Notes: generated from the sequence alone by a model not told the origin. Shown: positions 29,203-39,681, counted from the first letter of the stretch. The stretch: 64,000 nucleotides of DNA from Nitrosomonas sp. (GCA_031316255.1 JALDQW010000001.1:3133485-3197484); one strand, 5' to 3'. A program made the numbers and translations.

Positions 29203-30282
29203 ATGCGTATGCTTAGTTTTTTCACTAAATTTGGGCTTTTTACTCTACTTACTGCAGCAAGTACGATAGTTGCTATAACTGGCTTAGTGACTTACCTTTT
29301 GCTAACTGATGAAATACAAACAGTTAATACTATAAATTTTAGTTCAGATGGTACGAATGTAGAACAGTATACCGACCCAAATGAAAACTTGAAAGAATTG
29401 CTTAAGATTGCAATACCATTTAGTATCTTTGTTGCTGGTACCGGCTGGATTGTTATCTATTTGCAAACAGGAGGATATCGCAATAATGTTAAGATGTCTA
29501 ACATATCTCCTTCTATTGAAGATTATGGCCATATTAAGGAGTATTGTAAAAAACTTATAGACTCTAGAACCGCTGAAATATTTAAAATTCAACATGAAAT
29601 AGATGAAATTCACAAAAAGGTATCACTAAATTTAGAATCAATAGATCCGGATGAGAAAAAAGAAATAGTTGATCAATTAAAATTAGAGTTACTTGAAAAG
29701 TCAAATGATGAAGCCTTTAAGGAGTATTTTGATTCTATTGAAAGTCGAATTGAAAAATTTAAAAAACATGAGAATTTAGATGAAATTTTTTTAAGGATGT
29801 TAGGCAGACTTGATTCTGAAATAAGCACTTTAGGTAGAAGGGGTAATTTAAATCTTGCTTTGGGTATTATAACCACCTTATTAGGGTTAATCGTTCTTGG
29901 ATATTTTGTGTTAGAAATTGATTCTATACCCGAAGATAAAGTAGCATTTTTAGCGTATTTCTTGCCAAAGTTATCTCTTGTTGTTCTTATAGAGATATTT
30001 GCGTTCTTCTTCTTAAAGTTATATAAGGAAAGCTTGTCAGAAATCAAATATTTCCAAAACGAAATTACCAATATTGAATCTAAATTTTCTGCACTTAAAC
30101 TTGCAATGTGTAATGACAACCAAGATACTACTACAAGTGTAGTATCAACATTACTAAATACTGAAAGAAACGCTGTACTTAAAAAAGGACAAACAACTGC
30201 AGAGATTGAAAAAGCAAAGATCGAGCAACAAAACATTTCTACTATTTCAGAAAAAGTTTCTAAAATAATTGGCACAAAATAG
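29203..30282 (+). CDS. AT-rich four-helix membrane protein with coiled coils
   Basis: The 359-residue product is not recognised. Four membrane helices are predicted at about 12-34, 66-87, 216-239 and 248-273. Between the pairs (about 105-210) lies a charged coiled coil rich in Glu, Lys and Ile, and a second coil follows (about 275-345). The gene is far more AT-rich than its surroundings (one line, 29701-29760, counts 16 G+C of 60 by eye), which suggests recent acquisition. Its place next to the injection-system genes leaves open an effector, immunity or defence role, but nothing in the sequence proves any of them. Confidence 0.75.
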   Translation: MRMLSFFTKFGLFTLLTAASTIVAITGLVTYLLLTDEIQTVNTINFSSDGTNVEQYTDPNENLKELLKIAIPFSIFVAGTGWIVIYLQTGGYRNNVKMSNISPSIEDYGHIKEYCKKLIDSRTAEIFKIQHEIDEIHKKVSLNLESIDPDEKKEIVDQLKLELLEKSNDEAFKEYFDSIESRIEKFKKHENLDEIFLRMLGRLDSEISTLGRRGNLNLALGIITTLLGLIVLGYFVLEIDSIPEDKVAFLAYFLPKLSLVVLIEIFAFFFLKLYKESLSEIKYFQNEITNIESKFSALKLAMCNDNQDTTTSVVSTLLNTERNAVLKKGQTTAEIEKAKIEQQNISTISEKVSKIIGTK

Positions 30283-30361
30283 CAAAGTAATAATCCTATT
30301 TTTCGAAGTGTAAATTTAGTTTTCAATAGAACGTAAATATAATTTTTATCATTTTATAAAT

Positions 30362-30601
30362 ATGTTCTCGAAGTTATATAATCACTATTGGTTTATTCGC
30401 TATGCTCGCAACTCTAGCGCAAAGCGGCGATATTACCGTTATGTCGAGAAGGAAAAAAAACGCCTGCTTGTTGCAGGCATTGATCCGGAAGAATTGCGAC
30501 TTTTATGTCGGCATCTTGATAATCTGCGAAACAGACACGCCGGGAACGCCTCGAATAATACCGGAAAAAGCACAAAGCAATTTCATAGCTTTTCTCCATA
30601 A
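30362..30601 (+). CDS. Small basic hypothetical protein
   Basis: 79 residues, rich in Arg, Lys and Tyr at the N-terminus (YARNSSAKRRYYRYVEKEKK), with a helical centre (DPEELRLLCRHLDNLRNRHA) and a Ser/Asn-rich tail. No family is recognised. The charged helical pattern looks like a real short protein, but a minus-strand terminator-like hairpin lies within it. Confidence 0.45.
   Translation: MFSKLYNHYWFIRYARNSSAKRRYYRYVEKEKKRLLVAGIDPEELRLLCRHLDNLRNRHAGNASNNTGKSTKQFHSFSP
30453..30478 (-). terminator. Terminator-like hairpin on the minus strand
   Basis: GCCTGC-TTGTT-GCAGGC (30462-30478) is preceded on the plus strand by eight A residues (30453-30460). Read on the minus strand it is a stem-loop followed by CG and a T run. 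It sits inside the 79-codon frame and may be fortuitous, or may end an antisense transcript. Confidence 0.35.
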
Positions 30602-30864
30602 TATTACATAATATAAATTATTAGCAATATTGCGTAGGTAGTATTGACGTGACCCGTTAACTTTTATCCAAGTTAGGGAGTGCTTAAAACTCCACAAACC
30701 AAGGTTATATAGAGTCGGAATTTTTTACACTCCACAGGAATTACCATGCAGCATCAAATATAACAATTTGATAACAAAAGGATATTAATCCAGGTATGAT
30801 TTTTGCTTTTTTATCTGTGTAGCAATACAACAAATTAAAATTATTAATATATACAAGGAGCGTT

Positions 30865-31617
30865 ATGAATAAGTCGTTAAGTGGCGTGCTTTGCGCCGGA
30901 ATTTTTTCTTTAGGAATTGTTGCACCAGTCAACGCAGTTCCTGTTGATTTATCTTCATGGACAGCAGAAGGAGGCGGAAATTGGACTTTGCAAACCGGAA
31001 ATAATGCTGTTAAACAATCACTGAATGGTGACCCAACTGTGTTCTACAATAACACGAATAGCCAAGGGTTAAAATTGTCAGGTGAAATAACGGTACAGAC
31101 TACTGGGGATGATGATTTTATTGGTTTTGTACTTGGTTATAATGCTGGTGATTTAGGAAATTCATCATCTGATTATTTGCTCATTGATTGGAAACAAGCA
31201 AATCAAGGTGGATTTTTTGGTGGAACTGCCTTGGCTGGCCTATCAATATCACGTGTAACCGATGTACTTCCTGACGGTGCAGGAGCATGGTTACATAGTA
31301 GTGCTCATGGCGTAGACGAACTTCAACGGGCAACTACTCTTGGTAGTACAGGGTGGCTAGACAATACAACTTATCATTTTGATTTAGTATTTACATCATC
31401 ATTAGTAGAAGTATTTGTAAATAATGTAAAGGAATTGAGTATCACAGGTTCTTTTAACAATGGTTCTTTTGGTTTTTACAACTATAGCCAAGCCCAAGTG
31501 CTTTATGCAGGAATAGAAGAAACGGTTGCCCCACCACCTACAACAGTCCCAGAGCCATCTATATTGATTCTACTCGGTATTGGATTAATTGGGCTTATGA
31601 AGTATAGAAGGACATAA
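30865..31617 (+). CDS. PEP-CTERM exported protein
   Basis: The 250-residue protein has an N-terminal signal peptide (LCAGIFSLGIVAPVNA), a beta-rich body similar in style to thrombospondin C-terminal/lectin-like sandwiches (FIGFVLGYNAGD, DYLLIDWKQANQGG, YHFDLVFTSSLVEVFVNN), and a C-terminal sorting tail from about 228: VPEPS, a hydrophobic helix (ILILLGIGLIGLM) and KYRR. PEP-CTERM tails are processed by exosortase and usually mark exopolysaccharide- or floc-associated surface proteins. The start at 30865 follows AAGGAGCGTT. No exosortase is in the window. The gene stands alone, with a hairpin 33 bp after its stop. Confidence 0.9.
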   Translation: MNKSLSGVLCAGIFSLGIVAPVNAVPVDLSSWTAEGGGNWTLQTGNNAVKQSLNGDPTVFYNNTNSQGLKLSGEITVQTTGDDDFIGFVLGYNAGDLGNSSSDYLLIDWKQANQGGFFGGTALAGLSISRVTDVLPDGAGAWLHSSAHGVDELQRATTLGSTGWLDNTTYHFDLVFTSSLVEVFVNNVKELSITGSFNNGSFGFYNYSQAQVLYAGIEETVAPPPTTVPEPSILILLGIGLIGLMKYRRT

Positions 31618-31649
31618 ATAAGGAAAACTTAACTGAATAATCTATTAAC

Positions 31650-31672
31650 GCCTCCATGCAGTAAAGGGAGGC
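31650..31672 (+). terminator. Hairpin after the PEP-CTERM gene
   Basis: A 6-bp stem GCCTCC/GGAGGC with an 11-base loop, followed by CTATTATT. The T tract is weak, so termination is likely but not certain. Confidence 0.5.
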
Positions 31673-32316
31673 CTATTATTACTGCTTATCACCTGGTATT
31701 TTACGGTGAAGATTGTACCGCATTGTTTTATGGTAGTAGTTTGTTTCGGCCAACACCTGTTGTCCAAGCTCACCATCTGGTATCAGCCGACGTTCGGGCT
31801 GCGCCAATGGATCAAAATGAGCGGTTATTCCGGCCTCGGTTTTATATCGACTGAATCCGTCTACGACCACAGGTCGTTCACTATTGGACGCTTTATACCA
31901 GGCAAGGGCAAGTACGTGGAATATGGGACGTGCATGCTCTCGCGAAGCGCCATGCCCCAGTACTCGAAGCACCAGCGACAGACATCGGTACTGATTGCCG
32001 GCGCAAGATTTACAAGTAAAGGTGCTTTCATCTTGATACTCCTTACACTGATTCAATGTGGAGGAAATCTGGGTACTGGCAGATTGATTTGGATATTTCA
32101 CCAAAGAGTGAAGCAAGAAGACACAATGCAGCATTGCAACTTGGATATGGTCTATGATGATACGTGACACATTGGATTAGTACGATTTTCCGTCTATCAA
32201 GTATTATATAACCTGAGGTTTTTTTGAAGGTGTGTTAATTCAAGTATGCCCAAAACAGTATGCAGTAGAAGAAGCTTTCAGGCGATGATCAGAATTTCAA
32301 CTTGAATATAATATTT
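31673..32316. other. Region with overlapping frames and no recognised gene
   Basis: Two long frames face each other over the same stretch (minus 31679-32170, plus 31706-32167), each about 155-163 codons. Neither has a recognisable family, and both are full of Cys, His and Met runs that look non-coding. A third minus-strand frame (56 codons, starting MKAPLLVNLAPAISTDVCRW) is also open. The segment may be a decayed mobile element. The last 100 bp hold nothing that I recognise. Confidence 0.4.
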
Positions 32317-32574
32317 TTATTTGGAATTTTCTAGTGGAAACAATTTAGAATGTATTTCGTGTAGCGCATAAATTTCCTGCATCACTTCCGGGGGAAAGCC
32401 ACCTCTTTTACGTTCTGAATCAGTAACGAACAATTTGTTTATGAAAGGATAAAATTCTGGATATCCCCAATGCAACTGAATTTTATCTGCAACATGCTTG
32501 AAGTCTCTATCCAGAACAGATTCATTATTTTTCAGGTAATTATTAAACTCTTTGATTTGGGCTCTTAAAGTCAT
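32317..32574 (-). CDS. Small hypothetical cytoplasmic protein
   Basis: An ATG at 32574 (after CAGAGAGTATACGA) gives 85 residues. A longer frame to 32697 adds a Phe-rich stretch that looks non-coding. The protein is mixed-charge and helical (LRAQIKEFNNYLKNNES, DFKHVADKIQLHWG) with a central FYPFINKLFVTDSERKRGGF. The FP-x-E-V-M-x-E-I pattern near the end suggests a compact globular fold. No family is recognised, and the neighbours give no hint of function. Confidence 0.6.
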   Translation of the reverse strand: MTLRAQIKEFNNYLKNNESVLDRDFKHVADKIQLHWGYPEFYPFINKLFVTDSERKRGGFPPEVMQEIYALHEIHSKLFPLENSK

Positions 32575-32821
32575 TCGTATACTCTCTGAAAAAAAACTAA
32601 AAATTAAATTAAACCAAAAAAAACAATTTTTCAGGCGATGAAAACATCTATAAAAAAGCCGTATTTCAAAAAAAAGAAAAATCTGAATAAATGGCACCGG
32701 CCTGTCTTTGGTATTTATAGACGGATTATTTTAAAAAAATTTAAGAAATCCAGCTTGCCCTGAAAGTATGTCAAAAATATGCAACTATCTTTAGATTGCG
32801 TTAGTGAACGTTATCGGGTTG

Positions 32822-34630
32822 TTAATGGCCTTCATAGACTGTCTCAACGAGATCCTTATAATGTGCCATAATTTTTGAACGCTTGAGCTTCAGCGTTGGC
32901 GTCAGCATTTCGTTATCGACAGACCAGGGTTCTGGTATGACTGCAACTTTGCGTATACGGGCATAGCCGGGAAATTCCCGGGTTAAATGGGTAATTTTAT
33001 CAAGCAGAGCCTCCTCAATCTGTTCTTTTTGCTCATCATTTTCAGCTTCTGCTGCTATGCCCCGTTCAGCCGCATATTTTTTCCAGTTGTCCGAGTTCAG
33101 GACCACCAGCGTGCTCAGATAGGAACGCCCTTCACCAATAACCATCGCCTGTTCAAATGCCAGATCACGCAAAATGGCTGCTTCCATGTCGCCCGGTGGT
33201 ACTTTTTCACCGGTAGACAAAACGATGATGTCTTTCAGACGTCCGGTAATTGTTACATGACCCTGTTGGTCAATCGATGCGACATCGCCCGAATTCAGCC
33301 AGCCGTCCGGTGACAATACCGCTTCTGTCGCCTGGGGATTATTCCAGTAGCCCATCATGACATTCGGTCCACGGATCATCAAAGCCCCCTCTTCCCCAAG
33401 CTTAACTTCAACGCCGGGAATTGGCAGGCCAACGCTCGAAGGCACGTTATCCTTGTGACGGTTTACGCAAACGGTTGGGCTGCTTTCTGTCATGCCATAC
33501 CCTTGCAGTATAGGCAGTCCAAGACCGATAAACACGCGTGATATCTCGGCGGACAAAGCAGCACCACCGCTCATGGCATGATTCAATTTTCCGCCCAGTT
33601 TGTCCATGAGTTTGGAAGCCACCAGTTTATTCAGTAACGGCCATAATAAAAACGATAGCCGCCAGGAAGCACGTTTTTGTTGATGTTCAAATCGTGCATA
33701 ACCCACATCCACAGTAAAATCAAACAACCAGCGGGCAAATGAAGCGCCTTCCGCAAGCTTGGTGCGGATTCCAGCATAGATGCGTTCATAAATCCGGGGA
33801 ACTGAAATTAAAATGGTTGGACGAATTGTTAACAGATCTTCCTGCAATTGTGGAATTGAACGCGCATAAGCGATTTTTGCGCCGCACATCATCGGCAGGT
33901 AGTAACCAATTGTTCGTTCGAAAGTATGCGACAGTGGCAAAAATGATAACAATAAATCGTCCGGATTGACCTCTACAACCTGCAAGCTGCTGTATGCATT
34001 TGTCAGTATGTTGTGATGATTCAGCATGACTCCTTTGGGTTTGCCTGTGGTTCCGGAAGTATAGATAATGGTGGCGAGGCTGTATGGATCGCTGTTGATA
34101 TGTTGAACCGCTTCAGCGCTGTTCGGAAGCCAGTCTGATAATGTGATTAACCGATTATTACTCAACGATGTCGCATGGTTTTCACCATCAGGTTCAACCA
34201 GTACGATGCGTTGCAAACTGCTAACACTACTACTGGTTTCGCTTACTTCCTGCCAGTGTACGGACTTCTCCAGCAGTAACAGCTTTACGCCTGCATCGTT
34301 TAGCATATAGGCCACATTTTCGGCACGATCTTCAGTGTAAAATGGCACAACAACAAGCCCCAGACCCAACGCCGCCTGATCGAGCATAACCCATTCCGGC
34401 CGGTTGCGCATCATTACGGCCACGCGATCACCCGGCGCGAGCGATTCCCTGATCAGCGCAGCCTGCCAGCGGGCAACCTGCGCGTTCATTTGCGCCCAGG
34501 TGTAGGCGCTCCAGGCTTGCTGTTTATCATCGTAATATTGATAGGCTATTTCCTCTGGCGTCCATTGCACCCGCTCCCTGAATAAACCGTCGAGTGTTTT
34601 TGCCTGTTCAACCGTAATAATATGATCCAT
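32822..34630 (-). CDS. Long-chain acyl-CoA synthetase (AMP-forming)
   Basis: The enzyme activates long-chain fatty acids with ATP and CoA. The ATG at 34630 gives 602 residues and uses an AGGTAAG site that overlaps the previous stop; a longer frame to 34723 has an unlikely basic extension. Motifs of the adenylate-forming family are complete: IIYTSGTTGKPKGVMLNH (AMP-binding P-loop), QGYGMTESSPTVCVNR, and LNSGDVASIDQQGHVTITGR with the downstream KDIIVLSTGEKV hinge. The layout resembles the FadD15/Mycobacterium-like AMP-dependent ligases. It sits directly behind the FadE-type dehydrogenase (1-bp gap), so the two act in sequence: activation, then first oxidation. Confidence 0.93.
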   Translation of the reverse strand: MDHIITVEQAKTLDGLFRERVQWTPEEIAYQYYDDKQQAWSAYTWAQMNAQVARWQAALIRESLAPGDRVAVMMRNRPEWVMLDQAALGLGLVVVPFYTEDRAENVAYMLNDAGVKLLLLEKSVHWQEVSETSSSVSSLQRIVLVEPDGENHATSLSNNRLITLSDWLPNSAEAVQHINSDPYSLATIIYTSGTTGKPKGVMLNHHNILTNAYSSLQVVEVNPDDLLLSFLPLSHTFERTIGYYLPMMCGAKIAYARSIPQLQEDLLTIRPTILISVPRIYERIYAGIRTKLAEGASFARWLFDFTVDVGYARFEHQQKRASWRLSFLLWPLLNKLVASKLMDKLGGKLNHAMSGGAALSAEISRVFIGLGLPILQGYGMTESSPTVCVNRHKDNVPSSVGLPIPGVEVKLGEEGALMIRGPNVMMGYWNNPQATEAVLSPDGWLNSGDVASIDQQGHVTITGRLKDIIVLSTGEKVPPGDMEAAILRDLAFEQAMVIGEGRSYLSTLVVLNSDNWKKYAAERGIAAEAENDEQKEQIEEALLDKITHLTREFPGYARIRKVAVIPEPWSVDNEMLTPTLKLKRSKIMAHYKDLVETVYEGH

Positions 34631-34631
34631 C

Positions 34632-37370
34632 TTACCTGGCCTGATTTGTCTGCGATTCTTTTTCGTCACCTTTACCGCCGTTTTCGCTACGATGGCTTTC
34701 GGTTGTTGAGGAAGCTGTATCAACAGTCTCGGCTTTAGGCGTCTGCTGAATGGATTTCATATTTGCACCAGTTTCGGTTTCTGCAGTTGATGCTGCGGTT
34801 TCCATGTCATGGTCTTTCTTTTCCGGTTCAGGTTCTGCGAATATATCCGAAGCCGCTATTTCGCTTAACTGACCGGATTCAAAAATTTTGGATTGCTCAA
34901 TTCCGCCGATTGGTTGATTTTGCGTTGCATTTTCCTCTGAATCCGCGGATTCTTCAGGTTCCGTATAATCCGTAATCGTTGGCGCAGGCTCAGACGGCGC
35001 TGGTGGTGTCGGTGGAATTGAAATTGTCGGCGCTACCTCACCTTTTAGATCGGATGGTTCATACGCAAAATCCTGCGAAAAATCATCAACCTTGATAACA
35101 CGGCTACGCAGCTCTTTCATTTGTTTTAACAATTCAAATTCGGAAGCGTTGATGACATTCAGATGATATGCCTGCGTAATCTGATCTTTCTCGCCCTGTG
35201 CGGTAATTTTCCCGGATTTTACTGCACTGCGCACCTTGGACTCGACTGGCGCACTTTCGATAGCGCATTGCAAGGCCTGTTCCAGAACGGCAAGCGGTTC
35301 ACCTGGCGCTGCCGGCACATAAATGCCGGATGTTAGCCGGTCGCGTGCTTCACCGGGTTCCAGCATGAGCCGTGCAATGTCGTGCCCCAGTGTATCAGAG
35401 GGCAGAGAATAAGGTTTGCCTAACGGGAAAATCCATTTTCTTAGCAGCCATACAAAAGCTTTGTTGCCGGGAAAATTGCTTAAAAACTCATCAAATGCCT
35501 GCTGAATACGATAAACTGCATCCTGTATTGACCAGTGCAATAAGGGCAGATCGGCTTGAGGACGACCATCTTCTTCAAATCGTTTGAGTGTTGCCGAGCA
35601 CAGATACAGTAAACTGAGAATATCGCCCAGGCGGGCAGACAACCGCTCCTTGCGTTTTAGTGCGCCGCCAAGTTTTACCAGCGCAATGTCGGAAAGAAAC
35701 GCGAAATTCACCGAAAAACGTGTCAGTTGTTGATAATATACCGCCATCTCCGGCAGACAGTTCTCTGGAATGCTGTCCTTTAAATATTTGCCGAAAAAAC
35801 CATGCACGATACAATTCACCGTATTGCGCGTACTGAATAAAACATGTCCTGTCAGTGCCGCATCAAAGGCTATTGATGCGCGTTTCTTGTCAGGGTCATG
35901 CGCTGCATTGACTTCCTGCAAGGTATACGGGTGGCAGCGGATCGCACCCTGCCCAAAAATAATCATATTGCGCGTCAGAATATTTGCGCCTTCAACCGTA
36001 ATACTTACCGGGATATGCTGGTAGGATCGTCCCAGATAATTGCGTGGGCCGATACATATGCCTTTGCCGCCATGAATATCCATGGCATCGTTGACGGCCT
36101 GGCGCGCACGCTCGGTCAGGTGGTACTTGACAATAGCAGAAATCACTGACGGTTTCTCTCCCAGATCGACAGCATTAGCTGTCATGACGCGCGCCGCGTC
36201 CATCATGTATGTATTGCCGCCAATACGCGCCAGCGCTTCCTCTATGCCTTCGAAATAGCCGATTGGCGTTTTGAACTGTACGCGAACCCGGCTGTAGGCG
36301 CCGCTGGTTCTTGCCGCCAGTTTTGCGCCGCCGGCGCTGGTTGCCGGTAACGAAATCGAACGGCCAGCAGCCAGACAGTTCATCAACATGCGCCAGCCCT
36401 GCCCGACGCCCTCCTGCCCACCAATAATCCACTCCATTGGCACGAATACATCTTTGCCCCAATTGGGACCGTTTTGAAATGCGGCGTTGAGAGGAAGATG
36501 ACGCCGCCCGATATTCAGTCCCGGCGTATTGGTCGGAATCAGTGCCAGTGTAATGCCCAGATCCTCTTTCTGGCCCAGCAAATGATCAGGATCGTATAAT
36601 CTGAACGCCAGCCCAAGAATTGTTGCGACCGGGCCAAGCGTTATGTAACGCTTCTCCCAGGTGACGCGCATACCCAGCACATCCTGTTTACCGTCAAATT
36701 CACCTTTACAAACGATGCCATAATCCGGGATTGAACCTGCATCCGAACCGGCATCCGGTGAAGTCAGGCCAAAACAGGGTACTTCTAGCCCTTTGGCCAG
36801 TCGCGGCAAGTAATGATTCTTTTGTTCGTCCGTGCCGTAATGCAACAGCAACTCTGCGGGTCCGAGCGAATTCGGCACCATTACCGTTACAGCTGCGGTG
36901 CCACTGCGCGAACCGATTTTCATCACCACCTCGGAATGCGCCAGCGCCGAGAAACCCATTCCACCGTATTGTTTGGGGATAATTAATCCAAAAAAGCCGT
37001 TATCCTTGATGAACTGCCAAACTTCCGGTGGCAAATCCTTTAGATCATGCGTGATTTGCCATTCGTCCAGCATTTCGCAAAGTTGTTCGACGGGGCCATC
37101 AAGAAACGCCTGTTCTTCTTCACTGAGCTGTGGCTTGGGATAGGCCAGAAGTTTATTCCAGTCCGGTTTTCCACTGAAAAGATCGCCGTCCCACCATACA
37201 GTCCCGGCATCAAGCGCTTCCTGCTCGGTCTGGGAAATTTGCGGCAGCATTTTCCGAAAAATTTTTAAAACCTGATTGGACACAATCAGACGCCTTAAAA
37301 TCGGAACGAATAAAATTAAAGCGATGACCGCCAGTAAAGACAAAAAAATATAAAATAGCGACAGGAGCAT
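34632..37370 (-). CDS. fadE: FadE-type acyl-CoA dehydrogenase with a long acidic C-terminal tail
   Basis: This catalyses the first step of beta-oxidation, making trans-2-enoyl-CoA with FAD. The N-terminal 25 residues form a membrane helix, as in E. coli FadE. The catalytic core covers about 75-500 (LIIPKQYGGMGFSALAHSEV, CFGLTSPDAGSDAGS, YHLTERARQAVNDAMDIHGG), followed by a FadE-specific helical domain to about 765. The last 130 or so residues (from about 780) are Pro-, Glu-, Thr- and Ser-rich and look disordered; E. coli FadE (814 residues) lacks them. The start follows AAGGGGAAAAAG. It is translated just ahead of the acyl-CoA synthetase. Confidence 0.93.
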   Translation of the reverse strand: MLLSLFYIFLSLLAVIALILFVPILRRLIVSNQVLKIFRKMLPQISQTEQEALDAGTVWWDGDLFSGKPDWNKLLAYPKPQLSEEEQAFLDGPVEQLCEMLDEWQITHDLKDLPPEVWQFIKDNGFFGLIIPKQYGGMGFSALAHSEVVMKIGSRSGTAAVTVMVPNSLGPAELLLHYGTDEQKNHYLPRLAKGLEVPCFGLTSPDAGSDAGSIPDYGIVCKGEFDGKQDVLGMRVTWEKRYITLGPVATILGLAFRLYDPDHLLGQKEDLGITLALIPTNTPGLNIGRRHLPLNAAFQNGPNWGKDVFVPMEWIIGGQEGVGQGWRMLMNCLAAGRSISLPATSAGGAKLAARTSGAYSRVRVQFKTPIGYFEGIEEALARIGGNTYMMDAARVMTANAVDLGEKPSVISAIVKYHLTERARQAVNDAMDIHGGKGICIGPRNYLGRSYQHIPVSITVEGANILTRNMIIFGQGAIRCHPYTLQEVNAAHDPDKKRASIAFDAALTGHVLFSTRNTVNCIVHGFFGKYLKDSIPENCLPEMAVYYQQLTRFSVNFAFLSDIALVKLGGALKRKERLSARLGDILSLLYLCSATLKRFEEDGRPQADLPLLHWSIQDAVYRIQQAFDEFLSNFPGNKAFVWLLRKWIFPLGKPYSLPSDTLGHDIARLMLEPGEARDRLTSGIYVPAAPGEPLAVLEQALQCAIESAPVESKVRSAVKSGKITAQGEKDQITQAYHLNVINASEFELLKQMKELRSRVIKVDDFSQDFAYEPSDLKGEVAPTISIPPTPPAPSEPAPTITDYTEPEESADSEENATQNQPIGGIEQSKIFESGQLSEIAASDIFAEPEPEKKDHDMETAASTAETETGANMKSIQQTPKAETVDTASSTTESHRSENGGKGDEKESQTNQAR

Positions 37371-37588
37371 CTTTTTCCCCTTATTGATCGAACTTGGTTA
37401 GTTAAATTTCCAGTTGCCTCAGTTACGTGAACGGCATCGATGCATGTCTTTCATCAGACGTGTAGAATTCAGATTCTGTTGCAACCGTAAATTTACATGA
37501 TAATCACATAAACCCCTACACCCCCAATAAAGTTTTTTGTAAAAAGTGTTGCTTAATACATACACTTTGTAGGTTTACATCAGATTAA

Positions 37589-38749
<1,161 letters not shown>

Positions 38750-38994
38750 TTAACACGCAACATTTTCATCCACTGGAAATTGGGATTAGAAAACTATGCG
38801 AGCAGCATTGCCAATGCAGCGTAATATTTCCCCGCTAAGACAAGTATTGGCAATACGATGTAATGAATTTTCGTTCCGTCATACATATTACGCGAGTCCT
38901 AGTATTATGAAGTTATTGAAAAAATAATCATTTTTCGCGCGCCACTATACATTTAACAAATCAAGCAAGACTGACATTATGGCAACTTGCTGTC
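38750..38994 (-). ncRNA. Possible untranslated RNA driven by operator/promoter copy 1
   Basis: Promoter copy 1 (38995-39064) points left into this stretch, which holds no convincing minus-strand protein; the only frames after it are 8-15 codons long. Two short hairpins are present (GTATT-GGC-AATAC near 38845 and GCATT-GCC-AATGC near 38805). The transcript would run toward the 3' end of dapE and could overlap it. There is no strong terminator, so its extent is unknown. Confidence 0.25.
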
Positions 38995-39064
38995 ATATTA
39001 ATCGGCCTGCAATATTCAGCCTATTGGGGAAACTATTATTTTGTTCTAATGGTTACCATTAGAT
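38995..39064 (-). promoter_or_regulatory. Operator/promoter module, copy 1
   Basis: On the minus strand it reads CTAATGGTAACCATTAG, then a spacer, then ATAATAGTTTCCCCAATA, then a -10-like TAATAT (39000-38995). The two halves sit 23 bp apart. The -10 falls at the same offset (34-39 from GTTTCCC) as in copies 2 and 3. In this copy the distal half is a perfect palindrome, TAATGGTTACCATTA. There is no protein gene downstream. Confidence 0.6.
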
Positions 39065-39197
39065 GAACTGTTGGAGCTGTTATCTACCTCGATAGTTCCG
39101 ACGAAAAAATCTGATCAAATAAACGCTTGATCGCGGCATTATCTGATCAGATCGATACAGATACTAGAATAAGGTTTTTACTCGCTATTTTCTGCTG

Positions 39198-39647
39198 TTA
39201 TAAAGATTCTTTAAAGTCTGTGCGCTCTTCTGCTGATGAAGAATCATTGGATCTGAGCTTGGCCTTGTCAATTTGCTCACTGCCAGCTCCAGGTTTACCG
39301 AAAAATTCATGCTTTGCCTGTTCCTGGGCAATTCTTTTATGATCGGCCGCTTTTGCTAGATTTATTTCTGCCGCCTTTTCATAGTTATGTATTCTTTGCG
39401 CGACACGTTTTTTAATATGCTGGCCATTTCTGCCAAAATAACTTGTGCGCGGTTTGTTTTTGAGTATTTCTTTTTGTTCCTGTGCTTTAACCTGCATTTC
39501 TGCAGCTAAATTCCCATAGTGTTCCGCCAGCGCAGCATGATTGTGATGGCTGTTTTGTGTAGATGAAAGCGCTGTCACAGGTACACAAGCAATAAGTAAA
39601 AAGAACGTAGAAAATACAGCAGCGTGGATACTCGCGTTTGATCTCAT
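39198..39647 (-). CDS. Small exported protein, paralog of the 43118 gene
   Basis: ATG 39647 (after GGAG at 9 nt) gives 149 residues; a TTG frame 5 codons earlier overlaps this ribosome site. The protein has a signal peptide (FSTFFLLIACVPVTALS), an alpha-helical centre with HHNHAALAEHYGNLAAEMQV, the conserved NKPRTSYFGRNGQHIKKRV block, and a second helix (AEINLAKAADHKRIAQEQA) before a polar tail. The paralog shares this block plan. No enzyme motif is visible; a periplasmic helical protein is likely. Its promoter is copy 2 of the shared module, next to the regulator gene. Confidence 0.8.
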   Translation of the reverse strand: MRSNASIHAAVFSTFFLLIACVPVTALSSTQNSHHNHAALAEHYGNLAAEMQVKAQEQKEILKNKPRTSYFGRNGQHIKKRVAQRIHNYEKAAEINLAKAADHKRIAQEQAKHEFFGKPGAGSEQIDKAKLRSNDSSSAEERTDFKESL

Positions 39648-39681
39648 AATTAATGACTCCAAGTAAATTCAACACGGGTTT

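Noticed and set aside
34631..34723. N-terminal extension of the acyl-CoA synthetase
   Set aside because: Overlaps the dehydrogenase gene and is basic and unlike the family; ATG 34630 has a good ribosome site.
39648..39662. TTG start for the 39198 gene
   Set aside because: The TTG is part of the ribosome binding site of the ATG at 39647.
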